Source of the DNA: Martinezella multihospitum
GTDB taxonomy: Bacteria; Pseudomonadota; Alphaproteobacteria; Rhizobiales; Rhizobiaceae
NCBI RefSeq assembly: GCF_900094585.1
Contig: NZ_FMAG01000010.1
Coordinates: 1 to 64,000 of the forward strand
DNA: 64,000 nucleotides
Direction of reading: 5' to 3'
The notes under the pieces were generated by a model. It worked only from the letters and a program-made list of their open reading frames with translations. It was not told the origin of the DNA and searched no databases. Both the position numbers and the translations under genes were made by a program. This document shows positions 17,219-25,982 of the stretch, piece by piece. How positions within the stretch are numbered: position 1 is the first letter of the stretch; every line of letters begins with the position of its first letter.

Positions 17219-19888
17219 ATGGCCAGCGACAAGCTCTCGACCTACAAGCAGAAGCGCGATTTTCAGAAGACGCAAGAACCGAGCGGCGCAACGAAGCTGA
17301 AGGCATCGAACCGCAGGCGCTTCGTCATCCAGAAACACGACGCCACGCGGCTGCATTACGATCTGCGGCTCGAACTCGATGGCGTCTTCAAGTCCTGGGC
17401 CGTCACCAAGGGACCATCGCTCGATCCGCACGACAAGCGGTTGGCGGTCGAGGTCGAGGACCACCCGCTCGACTACGGTGACTTCGAAGGCTCGATCCCC
17501 AAGGGACAGTATGGTGGCGGCACGGTGATGTTGTGGGATCGCGGCTATTGGGAGCCGGAAGGCAACAAGACGCCCGACCAGGCCCTCGCCAAGGGCGACT
17601 TCAAGTTCACCCTGGAAGGCGAGCGGCTGCATGGCAGCTTCGTTCTGGTGCGGATGCGCAACGACCGCGACGGCGGCAAGCGCACCAACTGGCTGCTGAT
17701 CAAACATCATGATGATTTCTCGGTCGAGGAGAACGGCGCGGCCATTTTGGAAGACAACGCAACCTCCGTCGCCTCGGGTCGGACGATGGAAGCGATCGCC
17801 GCCGGTAAGGGCAAGAAGCCGAAACCGTTCATGATCGAGAGTGGCGAAGTCCAGGCAGACGCGGTCTGGGACAGCAATCACGGCCTTGCAGCGGAAGAGC
17901 GCAAAGCCGAAACCACAGCCAAGAAGAAAGCGCCGGCCAAAGCTGCCAAAGCAGCGAAATCCGCAATGCCGGACTTCATCGCGCCGCAACTCTGCGAAAC
18001 GCGCGAGCGTCCACCTTCGGCGGACGGCTGGATCCATGAGATCAAATTCGACGGATACCGCATCCAGATGCGAATCGAGAATGGCAAGGTGACGCTCAAA
18101 ACCCGCAAGGGCCTCGACTGGACGGCAAAGTACCCGGCAATCGCCGAATCCGGCGCCGCGCTTCCGGACGCTATCATCGACGGCGAGATTTGCGCGCTCG
18201 ATGACAACGGGGCGCCGGACTTCGCCGCGCTGCAGGCGGCGCTGTCGGAAGGCAAGACGGATGCGCTGGTCTATTTTGCCTTCGACCTGCTGTTTGAAGG
18301 CAATGAGGATCTTCGACAACTGCTGCTGACCGAGCGAAAGGATCGGCTGCAGAAACTGCTCGATGACGCTGGCGAGGATCCCCGCTTGCGCTTCGTCGAG
18401 CATTTCGAAACCGGCGGAGATGCCGTCCTGAAGTCAGCCTGCAAGCTGTCGCTCGAAGGCATCGTCTCGAAGCAGGCGGATGCTCCCTATCAATCCGGCC
18501 GCACCGAGACCTGGGCCAAATCCAAATGCCGGGCCGGCCATGAAGTCGTCATCGGCGCTTACGCCACGACCAACGGCAAGTTCCGCTCGCTGCTGGTCGG
18601 CGTCAACCGCGGCAGCCATTTCGTCTACGTCGGCCGTGTCGGCACGGGCTATGGCGTCGGCAAGGTCGACGTCCTGCTGCCCAAGCTGCGCGCGCTGGAA
18701 ACGGCCAAGTCACCATTTACCGGTATCGGGGCGCCGAAGAAGGATCCTAACGTCGTCTGGGTGAAGCCGGAACTGGTGGCGGAAATCGAGTTCGCCGGCT
18801 GGACCGCCGACGGGCTCGTCCGCCAGGCGGCCTTTAAGGGACTGCGGGAAGACAAGCCAGCAGGGGAAGTCGTCGCCGAGAAGCCGGTCGAACCAGCTGA
18901 GGTGGAAACGCCCGATCCGGAGACACAGGCCAAACCCAAACGGCCCGCAAAGACGCCGCGCAAAGGCGGCAAGGAAGATGTCATGGGCGTGTTGATCTCC
19001 AACCCGGACAAGCCGCTTTGGCCGGACGCCAATGATGGCGAGCCGGTCACGAAAGTGGAACTGGCTCGTTACTACAAGGCTGTCGGCTCTTGGCTGATCG
19101 ATCATATCAAGGGCCGGCCGTGCTCGATCATCCGGACGCCTGACGGTATCGGCGGCGAGCAGTTCTTCCAGCGACATGCGATGCCGGGAACGTCGAACCT
19201 GCTCGAATTGGTAACGGTCTTCGGCGACAAGAAGCCCTATCTGCAGATTGATCGCGTCGAGGGTCTTGCGGCCATCGCCCAGATCGGCGGCGTCGAGCTC
19301 CATCCCTGGAATTGCGAACCGGGCCAACCGGAAGCGCCCGGTCGTCTCGTCTTCGACCTTGATCCCGGTCCGGACGTCCCCTTCTCCACCGTGGTCGAAG
19401 CCGCTCGGGAAATGCGCGACCGGCTGGAGGAACTGGGCCTTGTCAGCTTCTGCAAGACCACCGGTGGCAAGGGTCTGCACGTCGTAACACCGCTGGCGGT
19501 GGCGAAGGGCAAAAAGCTCACCTGGCCGGAGGCGAAAGGGTTCGCCCACGATGTCTGCCAACAGATGGCACGCGAAAACCCTGATCTTTATCTGATCAAG
19601 ATGGCCAAGAACCAGCGCAACGGCCGGATCTTCCTCGACTACCTGCGCAATGACCGCATGGCGACCGCTGTTGCGCCTTTATCTCCGCGTGCCCGTGCCG
19701 GTGCCACCGTATCGATGCCGCTGACATGGGCTCAAGTGAAGACAGATCTCGATCCGAAGCGTTTCACCATCCGCACCGTGCCGGCTCTTCTTGAGAAGAC
19801 GAGCGCCTGGCAGGATTATTGCGACGGACAGCGTTCGCTGGAGCAGGCAATCAAGCGGCTCGCCAAGTCGATGAAGCAGGCCGCCTGA
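17219..19888 (+). CDS. ligD: Multifunctional NHEJ DNA ligase LigD
   Basis: 889 residues from the ATG at 17219 (MASDKLSTYKQKRDFQKT, the usual LigD start); an upstream in-frame ATG adds 53 unrelated residues. The order is PE-LIG-POL. The 3'-phosphoesterase domain has FVIQKHDATRLHYDLRLEL (about 35-53). The ATP-dependent ligase domain has the nucleophile lysine in EIKFDGYR (about 272-279) and an OB fold. The C-terminal primase/polymerase domain has LVFDLDPGPDVPF. A proline- and lysine-rich linker (about 560-585) separates ligase and polymerase. It joins double-strand breaks with Ku, two genes for which are encoded 2-4 kb away. Confidence 0.95.
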   Translation: MASDKLSTYKQKRDFQKTQEPSGATKLKASNRRRFVIQKHDATRLHYDLRLELDGVFKSWAVTKGPSLDPHDKRLAVEVEDHPLDYGDFEGSIPKGQYGGGTVMLWDRGYWEPEGNKTPDQALAKGDFKFTLEGERLHGSFVLVRMRNDRDGGKRTNWLLIKHHDDFSVEENGAAILEDNATSVASGRTMEAIAAGKGKKPKPFMIESGEVQADAVWDSNHGLAAEERKAETTAKKKAPAKAAKAAKSAMPDFIAPQLCETRERPPSADGWIHEIKFDGYRIQMRIENGKVTLKTRKGLDWTAKYPAIAESGAALPDAIIDGEICALDDNGAPDFAALQAALSEGKTDALVYFAFDLLFEGNEDLRQLLLTERKDRLQKLLDDAGEDPRLRFVEHFETGGDAVLKSACKLSLEGIVSKQADAPYQSGRTETWAKSKCRAGHEVVIGAYATTNGKFRSLLVGVNRGSHFVYVGRVGTGYGVGKVDVLLPKLRALETAKSPFTGIGAPKKDPNVVWVKPELVAEIEFAGWTADGLVRQAAFKGLREDKPAGEVVAEKPVEPAEVETPDPETQAKPKRPAKTPRKGGKEDVMGVLISNPDKPLWPDANDGEPVTKVELARYYKAVGSWLIDHIKGRPCSIIRTPDGIGGEQFFQRHAMPGTSNLLELVTVFGDKKPYLQIDRVEGLAAIAQIGGVELHPWNCEPGQPEAPGRLVFDLDPGPDVPFSTVVEAAREMRDRLEELGLVSFCKTTGGKGLHVVTPLAVAKGKKLTWPEAKGFAHDVCQQMARENPDLYLIKMAKNQRNGRIFLDYLRNDRMATAVAPLSPRARAGATVSMPLTWAQVKTDLDPKRFTIRTVPALLEKTSAWQDYCDGQRSLEQAIKRLAKSMKQAA

Positions 19889-19900
19889 ACGCGCAAGCCA

Positions 19901-20176
19901 TCAAAAACCGTAGCGCCGATCGAGCTCTCCCAGCGCAGCCTGCACCTCATCGATCGAGACTGGAGTTGTTCCCGGTAGCTGACGAAGGGCAGGCTTGGAA
20001 TCGACGGCGTAAAAGTCCGAAGCCCAAGCGGCGAGGACCGCACGCTTATCGTCAACTGAAAGAGCACGCACTCTCACTACGTCGATCGGTCGCCGAAGCT
20101 GCATGCCCTGAAGCAGGACCGTCGGTCCCATCGCCATCGCATTGTTGGTGGCCTGCTGGAGCAAATCGTGCATCAT
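19901..20176 (-). CDS. Hypothetical small protein downstream of DUF982 gene
   Basis: 91 residues, MMHDLLQQATNNAMAMGPTV..., ending DEVQAALGELDRRYGF. I do not recognise a family. It is soluble, with an alanine-rich helical centre (VDDKRAVLAAWASDF). It lies 9 bp after the DUF982 gene on the same strand and is probably co-transcribed with it and hsp20, which suggests a stress-related role. It converges on ligD with a 12-bp gap. Confidence 0.65.
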   Translation of the reverse strand: MMHDLLQQATNNAMAMGPTVLLQGMQLRRPIDVVRVRALSVDDKRAVLAAWASDFYAVDSKPALRQLPGTTPVSIDEVQAALGELDRRYGF

Positions 20177-20185
20177 CCCACCACC

Positions 20186-20485
20186 TCACTGCACATGAGG
20201 ATCTTTGTCTCGCCGCAAGCGCGTTGCGGCGATCACATTGGTTTCAGGCGCAAGCAGATCATGCTTTGCGGCAAAAGCTGCGAACAAGCCCCGCGCGGTT
20301 TCCGCTTCGATCTCGCCGCGCAGCGCGGCACTGCATGCCTTGAGCGCGATCGAATGCGCGGTGTCCCGGCTTGAGGCCGGCCACTCTGAAAGATGCCGGT
20401 AGGCGTCCATCACGCCGCGAACCTCTGCCGGAAAGCCGAGGCCGACTAGAATGGAAACTGGCTGTCTGAACATATCGGGTTTCAT
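20186..20485 (-). CDS. DUF982 family protein
   Basis: 99 residues. PVSILVGLGFPAEVRGVMDAYRHLSEWP and HSIALKACSAALRGEIEAETARGLFAAFA match the DUF982 proteins abundant in Rhizobiaceae, whose function is unknown. ATG is preceded by AAGGAGAGAAC. It lies 73 bp downstream of hsp20 on the same strand. Confidence 0.8.
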   Translation of the reverse strand: MKPDMFRQPVSILVGLGFPAEVRGVMDAYRHLSEWPASSRDTAHSIALKACSAALRGEIEAETARGLFAAFAAKHDLLAPETNVIAATRLRRDKDPHVQ

Positions 20486-20558
20486 CGTTCTCTCCTTCCC
20501 AACCCGGAATGTCGATGGGCGCCGTCGCGACGGCGCCCCTGTTGAGGGACAGTGTCGA

Positions 20559-21032
20559 TTAAGCCGCCTGCTGCGCTTCGATCTGTGCCGGAGGTGCAGA
20601 TGCCAAAGCTGGGGCGCTTTCGATGGTAATTTTTCGCGGCTTTAGTGCCTCCGGGATCTCGCGAACCAGATCAATCGACAGTAGACCGTTGCTCAGGTCC
20701 GCTCCGTTTACCCGGACATGGTCGGCAAGTTCGAACCGGTGTTCGAATGGACGGCCGGCAATACCGCGATGCAGATAGCCGTCAGCAGCCGCCTCCTGCT
20801 TCTTGCCCGCGACGGTCAGAAGGTTGGACTGGAAGGTGATGTCGAGATCGTCCTGGGCAAAGCCTGCCACAGCGATAGAGATCCGGTAGGTATCATCGCC
20901 CGTCTTGACGATGTCATAGGGCGGCCAGTCACTGATCGAGCGGGCGCGCTGGGCATTTTCCAGAAGGTTGAAGACCCGGTCGAAGCCGACGCTCGAGCGG
21001 AAGAGAGGTGCATAGTCGTAAGATGTTGCCAT
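20559..21032 (-). CDS. Small heat-shock protein, Hsp20/IbpA class
   Basis: 157 residues from the ATG at 21032, chosen because AAGGAGG is 8 bp upstream; the ATG at 21038 is too close to the Shine-Dalgarno sequence. MATSYDYAPLFRSSVGFDRVF is the class A rhizobial sHsp start. The alpha-crystallin domain spans about 33-130 (PPYDIVKTGDDTYRISIAVAGF, RGIAGRPFEHRFELADHV, NGLLSIDLVREIPEALKPR). It is an ATP-independent holdase. A GCGCCG/CGGCGC hairpin lies in the leader, a possible thermosensor. Confidence 0.93.
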   Translation of the reverse strand: MATSYDYAPLFRSSVGFDRVFNLLENAQRARSISDWPPYDIVKTGDDTYRISIAVAGFAQDDLDITFQSNLLTVAGKKQEAAADGYLHRGIAGRPFEHRFELADHVRVNGADLSNGLLSIDLVREIPEALKPRKITIESAPALASAPPAQIEAQQAA

Positions 21033-21202
21033 AGCCATATCCTCCTTGAAGCAACATGGGTACAGAAGCGCCGAAAGCGGCGCTCCCAGCAAGGCCAGCC
21101 CTGTCATCAGCGGCTGGCGGCAAAAGATTTGGTTTTGGAGAATTTGCGATTCAAGAGCGGACAGAGAAAAAATTCGGCACTTTTTTCGTCACCAACACTG
21201 GC

Positions 21203-22234
21203 TCAATCAAGCTCATGGACTGCGGCATTATCCTGGACCTCGCGCAAGCCCTTGTAGGACGCATGCCGAAGGTTGCCGTCGTCGGTCCAGCCGCGGAATT
21301 CGATCTCGGCGATCAGCGTCGGCTGCGCGAAGACATAGTTCTTGCCTTTGAGCGGAACGACCGGCGTCCTCGTTTTCAGCATGTCGAGCGTCTTCTTCAA
21401 ATAGGTGGCGTCCTTTTCCTTGAAGCCTGTGCCGACGGCACCGACATAGATCCAATCATGGCCGCGCCGGGCAGCCAGCAGCAGGCTGCCGATCCCGCCG
21501 CGTGCAACGGCTGACTGTTCGTAGCCGACGATCATGAAGCTTTCACTCTGAATACATTTGATCTTCAGCCAGTCGCCGGTCCTGCCCGAGCGGTAGGGAC
21601 GATCCCGGTGCTTGGCGATGATGCCCTCCAACCCAAGCGAGCGAGCGTTCTCCAGGAGCTCGGCGCCGTCACCCTGCACCTCCTCGGAAAGCTGTATCGC
21701 GCCAACGGCTCCGTCGAGCAGATCTGTCAGGAGATGCCGGCGGACAGAGAGTTCGGTCTTCGTCAGATCATGTCCGTCGAAATACAGGAGATCGAAAGCA
21801 AAGAGAACGGACTCGGTAGAGGTTCGTTTACCGCCACGTCCGCCGAGCGATCGCTGAAGGGCGCCGAAGTCGGAGCGGCCTTGCGCATTGAGCACGACGG
21901 CTTCTCCATCGAGAATCGCGGTTCCAACCCCGAGCTCTTTGGCAGCTGCCGCAATCGCGGGAAAGCGATGTGTCCAGTCATGGCCGCCCCGCGTGATGAT
22001 CCGCACGCCCTTCGGCTCGATGTGGATCGCCAGACGGTACCCGTCCCACTTTATCTCGTATGACCAATCCGGTCCGACCGGTGGAGCTGCCTTTAGCAAG
22101 GCCAGGCATGGCTCAACCCGATCGGGCATCGGATCGAAGGGAAGGTTCGGCTGCGCCGGATCGCGCTTTCGACGCGGCTGCGATTTGGCGGAAAGACTGT
22201 CGTCCTGCAGGAGGGGCTTGGAGGGTCTTTTCAT
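21203..22234 (-). CDS. ATP-dependent DNA ligase, LigD ligase-domain-only type
   Basis: 343 residues: a basic N-terminal tail (about 1-35), then nucleotidyltransferase and OB domains only. The nucleophile lysine is in EIKWDGYR (about 61-68), with AILDGEAV, FAFDLLYFDG, GLEGIIAKH and WLKIK as later motifs. There is no PE or POL domain. Its ATG overlaps the stop of the upstream Ku gene by 4 bp. Sinorhizobium-type genomes carry such stand-alone LigD paralogues beside Ku genes. It seals breaks in a Ku-dependent route, in addition to the full LigD at 17.2 kb. Confidence 0.92.
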   Translation of the reverse strand: MKRPSKPLLQDDSLSAKSQPRRKRDPAQPNLPFDPMPDRVEPCLALLKAAPPVGPDWSYEIKWDGYRLAIHIEPKGVRIITRGGHDWTHRFPAIAAAAKELGVGTAILDGEAVVLNAQGRSDFGALQRSLGGRGGKRTSTESVLFAFDLLYFDGHDLTKTELSVRRHLLTDLLDGAVGAIQLSEEVQGDGAELLENARSLGLEGIIAKHRDRPYRSGRTGDWLKIKCIQSESFMIVGYEQSAVARGGIGSLLLAARRGHDWIYVGAVGTGFKEKDATYLKKTLDMLKTRTPVVPLKGKNYVFAQPTLIAEIEFRGWTDDGNLRHASYKGLREVQDNAAVHELD

Positions 22235-23043
22235 TTGCCCGTCCGGGCTTCAGCGGCGACCGACTTCTTCAAGGCATCCATGATGTTGATGACGTTACTC
22301 GGGGCGGGCGCCGAGGCCGGTGCTTTCGCCTTGGCCTTTGAAGGCTTCTTCAGCGCCTTCTTCTTATCGGCAATGATATCGAGCAACCGATCCTGCACCG
22401 GATCGATCACCATCTTCGGATTCCAATGCTGGGTCTGCTTTTTGATCAGTTGCTGCACCAAGGGCATCATCTCGCTGTCTGCCGTCTCATCACCGATCCC
22501 TCCAAAATAGGTGTCCTCGTCACGGACTTCATCCCCATAACGTAGCGTCCAGAGAACGATACCCTTGCCGCGTGGCTCCAGCATGACGGCGCGCTCCCGG
22601 CGGGTGATGACCAGCCGGGAGATGCCCACCATGTCCTGGGACTCCATTGCATCGCGAATGACCGAGAACGCCTCCTGACCAACCGGATCATTCGGGGACA
22701 AATAATAGGGAGTGTCCAGCCAAATCCACTCGATGCTGTCTCTCGGTGTGAAGGTGGAAATATCGATGGTCTTGGTGCTGTCGAGAGCGACGTTTTCGAG
22801 CTCCTCGTCTTCCAGCATGACATAGTCGTTCTCGCCGCGCTGGTAGCCCTTGACTTCGTCCTCGTCCTTGACCTCTTTGCCGGTCACGGAATCCACGTAA
22901 TGGCTGACCACCCGATTTTGAGTTTCCCGATTGAGGGTATGGAAGCGAACCTTCTCGTTTTCGGAGGTCGCCGGCATCATCTGCACCGGGCAGGTGACCA
23001 GCGATAGCTTGAGATAGCCTTTCCAGTAGGGACGGACAGCCAT
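22231..23043 (-). CDS. Ku protein (second of two in operon)
   Basis: 270 residues. AVRPYWKGYLKLSLVTCPVQM is the conserved Ku start, followed by VRFHTLNRETQNRVVSHYVD and the beta-barrel ring region. The C-terminus is lysine- and alanine-rich (KKALKKPSKAKAKAPASAPA), as in bacterial Ku tails. It would dimerise, possibly with the adjacent Ku as a heterodimer, and thread onto DNA ends. It lies 12 bp after the other Ku gene and overlaps the ligase gene by 4 bp. Confidence 0.93.
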   Translation of the reverse strand: MAVRPYWKGYLKLSLVTCPVQMMPATSENEKVRFHTLNRETQNRVVSHYVDSVTGKEVKDEDEVKGYQRGENDYVMLEDEELENVALDSTKTIDISTFTPRDSIEWIWLDTPYYLSPNDPVGQEAFSVIRDAMESQDMVGISRLVITRRERAVMLEPRGKGIVLWTLRYGDEVRDEDTYFGGIGDETADSEMMPLVQQLIKKQTQHWNPKMVIDPVQDRLLDIIADKKKALKKPSKAKAKAPASAPAPSNVINIMDALKKSVAAEARTGK

Positions 23044-23055
23044 CGTATCCTCCGA

Positions 23056-23955
23056 TCAGCCGGCGCGGCGGGTTGGCGCAACGGCCTGTTTCGCCTTGGC
23101 CGCGGCAGCAGGCTTTGTCGCCTTCTGCCGGCCAGCACCCTTGTTGACGTTGGCGGCTGTGGGTTTCGATCCCACCTTGCCGCCGATACCGGCGCTCTCG
23201 CGCAGGGCCTGGAGCAGATCGCTCTGTTTGGAAACCGCCGGCGCCTTTTTCTTGGGAAGCGACCGACCCTCGATCTTGGCCTTCACTAATTCCGCGACGG
23301 CGGCCTCATAGCGGTCATCGAAGGTGCTGGCATCGAAGCTTCCCTTCTTGGTGCCAATGATATGCTGGGCAAGCTCCAGCATTTCGCCTTCGATCTTGAG
23401 GTCGGGCAGTTCCTCGAAGGCCTCCTGAGAGGAGCGAACTTCATAATCGAAGTTGAGCGTCGTGGCGATCAGACCTTTGCCGTGCGGCCGGATCAACACT
23501 GTGCGCATGCGGCGAAAGAGTACTGTGCGCGCGATCGCCGCGACCTTGGCCTTCTTCATGCCGTCGCGCAAAAGCACGAAGGCATCGGTGCCCATTTTGT
23601 CGGGAGCAAGGTAATAAGGTTTGTCGAAATAGACGTCGTCAATTTCGTTGCAGGGGATGAAGGTGTCGATCTTGAGCGTCTTGTCGCTATCAGGAACGGC
23701 GGCCGCCACTTCGTCCGGCTCGAGGATGATGTACTGGCCGTTTTCGATCTCGTAGCCTTTAACCTGGTCGTCGCGCTCGACGGGATCGCCGGTCTCGCTA
23801 TCGACGAACTCGCGCTTGACGCGGTTTCCGGTTTTGCGATTGAGCGTATTGAATGCAATGCGTTCCGACGAAGAAGCCGCGGTGTAGAGGGCCACCGGAC
23901 AGGCAACCTCTCCGAATTTGATGAAACCCTTCCAATTCGCACGCGGGGCAACCAT
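23056..23955 (-). CDS. Ku protein (first of two in operon)
   Basis: 299 residues from the ATG at 23955, preceded by CAGGAG; an upstream frame extension of 8 codons is unlikely. APRANWKGFIKFGEVACPVALYTA and IAFNTLNRKTGNRVKREFVD are the Ku core motifs. The C-terminal tail is long and basic (KKKAPAVSKQ..., RQKATKPAAAAKAKQAVAPTRR), which in this family helps bind DNA. First gene of the ku-ku-ligase operon, it lies 33 bp downstream of a stress-type promoter sequence. Confidence 0.94.
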   Translation of the reverse strand: MVAPRANWKGFIKFGEVACPVALYTAASSSERIAFNTLNRKTGNRVKREFVDSETGDPVERDDQVKGYEIENGQYIILEPDEVAAAVPDSDKTLKIDTFIPCNEIDDVYFDKPYYLAPDKMGTDAFVLLRDGMKKAKVAAIARTVLFRRMRTVLIRPHGKGLIATTLNFDYEVRSSQEAFEELPDLKIEGEMLELAQHIIGTKKGSFDASTFDDRYEAAVAELVKAKIEGRSLPKKKAPAVSKQSDLLQALRESAGIGGKVGSKPTAANVNKGAGRQKATKPAAAAKAKQAVAPTRRAG

Positions 23956-23987
23956 GACGCAGGCTCCTGACACAACCAATGCGATTC

Positions 23988-24012
23988 AAGCGAATCGGCA
24001 TGTAATTGTTCC
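23988..24012 (-). promoter_or_regulatory. Candidate RpoE2/EcfG-type promoter of the Ku operon
   Basis: On the minus strand: GGAAC (24012-24008), 18 bp, TT (23989-23988), an exact fit to GGAAC-N18/19-TT, 33 bp upstream of the Ku start codon. Stress sigma control of NHEJ genes is known in Sinorhizobium meliloti, so the placement is meaningful. Confidence 0.6.
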
Positions 24013-24152
24013 GAGTCGAAACGAATCATTTTTCAATGACTTAGCTCCTCGGGCACACCCGTTTTGAGAGTCTTCCCTAGAGTCCTGATTCACATGCATC
24101 TTTTGGAGAAGACGCGCGTTTCTTCCAGCAGCAACCACAAAGGAGTCCTGCC

Positions 24153-24332
24153 ATGACTAAGCGCGAACTGATCGATACCGGTACCGACAGACGTTACGTC
24201 CGCCGCGATGAAGAGGGTAAGTTCAAGGAAAGCGTCGACGTTTCGCGGTCACTATCGGCCGATGCTCGGCATGACGCCAAGCATGATACGAAACCCGGCC
24301 AGGGTGACAAGGGCGATCACAAGCGCGGATAA
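24153..24332 (+). CDS. Small hydrophilic protein (59 residues)
   Basis: ATG at 24153 follows AAAGGAG by 7 bp. The product, MTKRELIDTGTDRRYVRRDE..., is strongly charged and ends in a Lys/Asp/His/Gly-rich tail (HDTKPGQGDKGDHKRG). No domain is recognised. Similar short charged proteins are common beside rhizobial stress genes. It is divergent from the Ku operon and 5 bp upstream of the exonuclease gene, so probably co-transcribed with it. Confidence 0.7.
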   Translation: MTKRELIDTGTDRRYVRRDEEGKFKESVDVSRSLSADARHDAKHDTKPGQGDKGDHKRG

Positions 24333-24337
24333 AACCG

Positions 24338-25114
24338 GTGAGGCTTGCCACCTACAACGTCAATGGCATTAATGGCCGCCTCGAGGTGCTGCTGCGCTGG
24401 CTTGCCGAGGCAAAGCCTGACGTCGTCTGCCTGCAGGAACTGAAGGCCCCTGACGAGAAGTTTCCTCGCCGCGAGATCGAGCGCGCCGGGTACGGTGCTA
24501 TCTGGCACGGCCAGAAAGCCTGGAACGGCGTGGCCATTCTTGCACGCGATCAAGAGCCGCGCGAGACGCGTCGCGGGCTTCCCGGCGATCCCGACGACAG
24601 CCACAGTCGCTACATCGAAGCGGCGATCGACGGAATGGTGATCGGCTGCCTCTATCTTCCGAACGGTAATCCGGCCCCCGGTCCGAAATTCGACTACAAG
24701 CTCCGCTGGTTCAAACGCCTGAAGTCCTATGCCACCGAACTGTTCGAACTCGAGGTGCCGGTCGCCCTTGTCGGCGACTTCAACGTCATGCCGACCGACC
24801 TCGACGTCTACGCCCCGGAGCGCTGGCGGGATGACGCCCTGTTCCGGCCGGAAGTACGGGCCGCCTATGCCGAGCTCATTGCCATGGGCTGGACGGACGC
24901 CGTCAGGCTGCTGCATCCGGAAGAGCGGATCTATACGTTCTGGAAGTATTTCCGCAACGCCTTCGCCCGCGATGCCGGGCTGCGCATCGACCATTTCCTG
25001 CTCAGTCCGGCCCTGCGCGAACTTTTGATAGCGGCTGTCGTCGACAAGTTTGCGCGCGGGTGGGAGCACACCAGTGATCACGCACCCACCTGGATTGAAC
25101 TCGATGACCGATAA
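24338..25114 (+). CDS. xthA: Exonuclease III family AP endonuclease
   Basis: 258 residues from a GTG at 24338. The endonuclease/exonuclease/phosphatase fold has MRLATYNVNGINGR (start), CLQELKAP (metal-binding Glu), WNGVAI, VGDFNVMPTDLDV (Asp/Asn catalytic pair), LRIDHFLLS and TSDHAPTW (catalytic His). Xth enzymes cut abasic sites and trim 3' ends. Placed between NHEJ genes and small stress genes, it fits a plasmid repair module. A housekeeping copy is expected elsewhere. Confidence 0.92.
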   Translation: MRLATYNVNGINGRLEVLLRWLAEAKPDVVCLQELKAPDEKFPRREIERAGYGAIWHGQKAWNGVAILARDQEPRETRRGLPGDPDDSHSRYIEAAIDGMVIGCLYLPNGNPAPGPKFDYKLRWFKRLKSYATELFELEVPVALVGDFNVMPTDLDVYAPERWRDDALFRPEVRAAYAELIAMGWTDAVRLLHPEERIYTFWKYFRNAFARDAGLRIDHFLLSPALRELLIAAVVDKFARGWEHTSDHAPTWIELDDR

Positions 25115-25196
25115 CTTATCTCATGATCAGACATCTTGGCTATGAGCGCCTCTGTCGGGTGACTGTGCTGAAGATATCAATTGAAGGAGTGGCGGC

Positions 25197-25442
25197 GTGC
25201 CCGATCAGGCAGACTTCGATGCCGGTGATTTCGCCAATCGTCTCGCGGCGATGAGCGAAGATGAACTGTTCGAAACTATGCGGGGACTTGAAGAGGACAG
25301 CGAAGGCATCCGTCCCGACGAGCGCGCCGGTAGCGATGTGTTCGCGAAAATAGCGTTGGTCGAGACGGTTATTGAGGATCGGTTTCCGGGGCAGCTCCTT
25401 GCGCCGTACAGAGATTGGCTACAGCGTCGAGCCGCAAGCTGA
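25197..25442 (+). CDS. Hypothetical acidic small protein
   Basis: 81 residues from a GTG with GAAGGAG upstream: MPDQADFDAGDFANRLAAMS..., ending YRDWLQRRAAS. Acidic and predicted helical; no family recognised. First of three closely spaced small genes (12- and 5-bp gaps) that follow xthA. Confidence 0.65.
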   Translation: MPDQADFDAGDFANRLAAMSEDELFETMRGLEEDSEGIRPDERAGSDVFAKIALVETVIEDRFPGQLLAPYRDWLQRRAAS

Positions 25443-25454
25443 GGAGCGCCTATC

Positions 25455-25697
25455 ATGACGGAACGATCCGAAAGTCCGGAACGGCTGTTTCAGCAGCTTG
25501 ACGATCTTATCGCTGACATCATCGACCAGTTCGCAAGCCAGGGACATGGCACTGCGGTCGTCATCGAAACGCTACAGGACGTTCTGGCAAAACGTCAGCT
25601 TGCCTATCAGCGTGATCCCGATCCGGCGGAAGACGCGGTCGATGAGCCCGCCAACGACTGGCCGAGCGCCGATGACCGGACCGGGGCGGAGGAGTAG
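25455..25697 (+). CDS. Hypothetical acidic small protein
   Basis: 80 residues, MTERSESPERLFQQLDDLIADI... with an acidic C-terminal tail (DPDPAEDAVDEPANDWPSADD). GAGGAG precedes it. Helical N-terminal half; no family recognised. It sits between two other small genes on the same strand. Confidence 0.62.
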   Translation: MTERSESPERLFQQLDDLIADIIDQFASQGHGTAVVIETLQDVLAKRQLAYQRDPDPAEDAVDEPANDWPSADDRTGAEE

Positions 25698-25702
25698 CCG
25701 GC

Positions 25703-25969
25703 ATGGGCCCATTCCCGGATCATCGCGGAGCAGACGATACCGCGCTAAGCCTCACCCGCAAGCAGCAGGAAGCCCTGAGAGCGATCGCGTTTTTCCGGTG
25801 GCAGAAGAAAGTCGGCAAGGGCTGGCTGGTCGGTGACAGGCGCCTCTCGGAAAAGATCGTCGAGCGGCTCGAGCAGCTGGAATTGGTAGAAGAACGTTTC
25901 GTGCGAGGCGAGCCGGTGCTGCAACTGACGATCATCGGGCAAGCGATCAAGGCTCGCCCGCTGCATTAG
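25703..25969 (+). CDS. Hypothetical small protein, possibly winged-helix-like
   Basis: 88 residues. SLTRKQQEALRAIAFFRWQKKVGKG, then LSEKIVERLEQLELVEERFVRGEPVLQLTIIGQAIK, has the helix-helix-helix-wing rhythm of a small winged helix (short strand after VEERFV, then VLQLTIIG). This is a pattern reading, not a confirmed family. Last gene of the three-gene run; it converges on the cold-shock gene. Confidence 0.6.
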   Translation: MGPFPDHRGADDTALSLTRKQQEALRAIAFFRWQKKVGKGWLVGDRRLSEKIVERLEQLELVEERFVRGEPVLQLTIIGQAIKARPLH

Positions 25970-25982
25970 CTGATTAGACCCA

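Noticed and set aside
17180..18403. 407-codon minus-strand frame over ligD
   Set aside because: Complementary to the PE and ligase domains of LigD, which are unambiguous.
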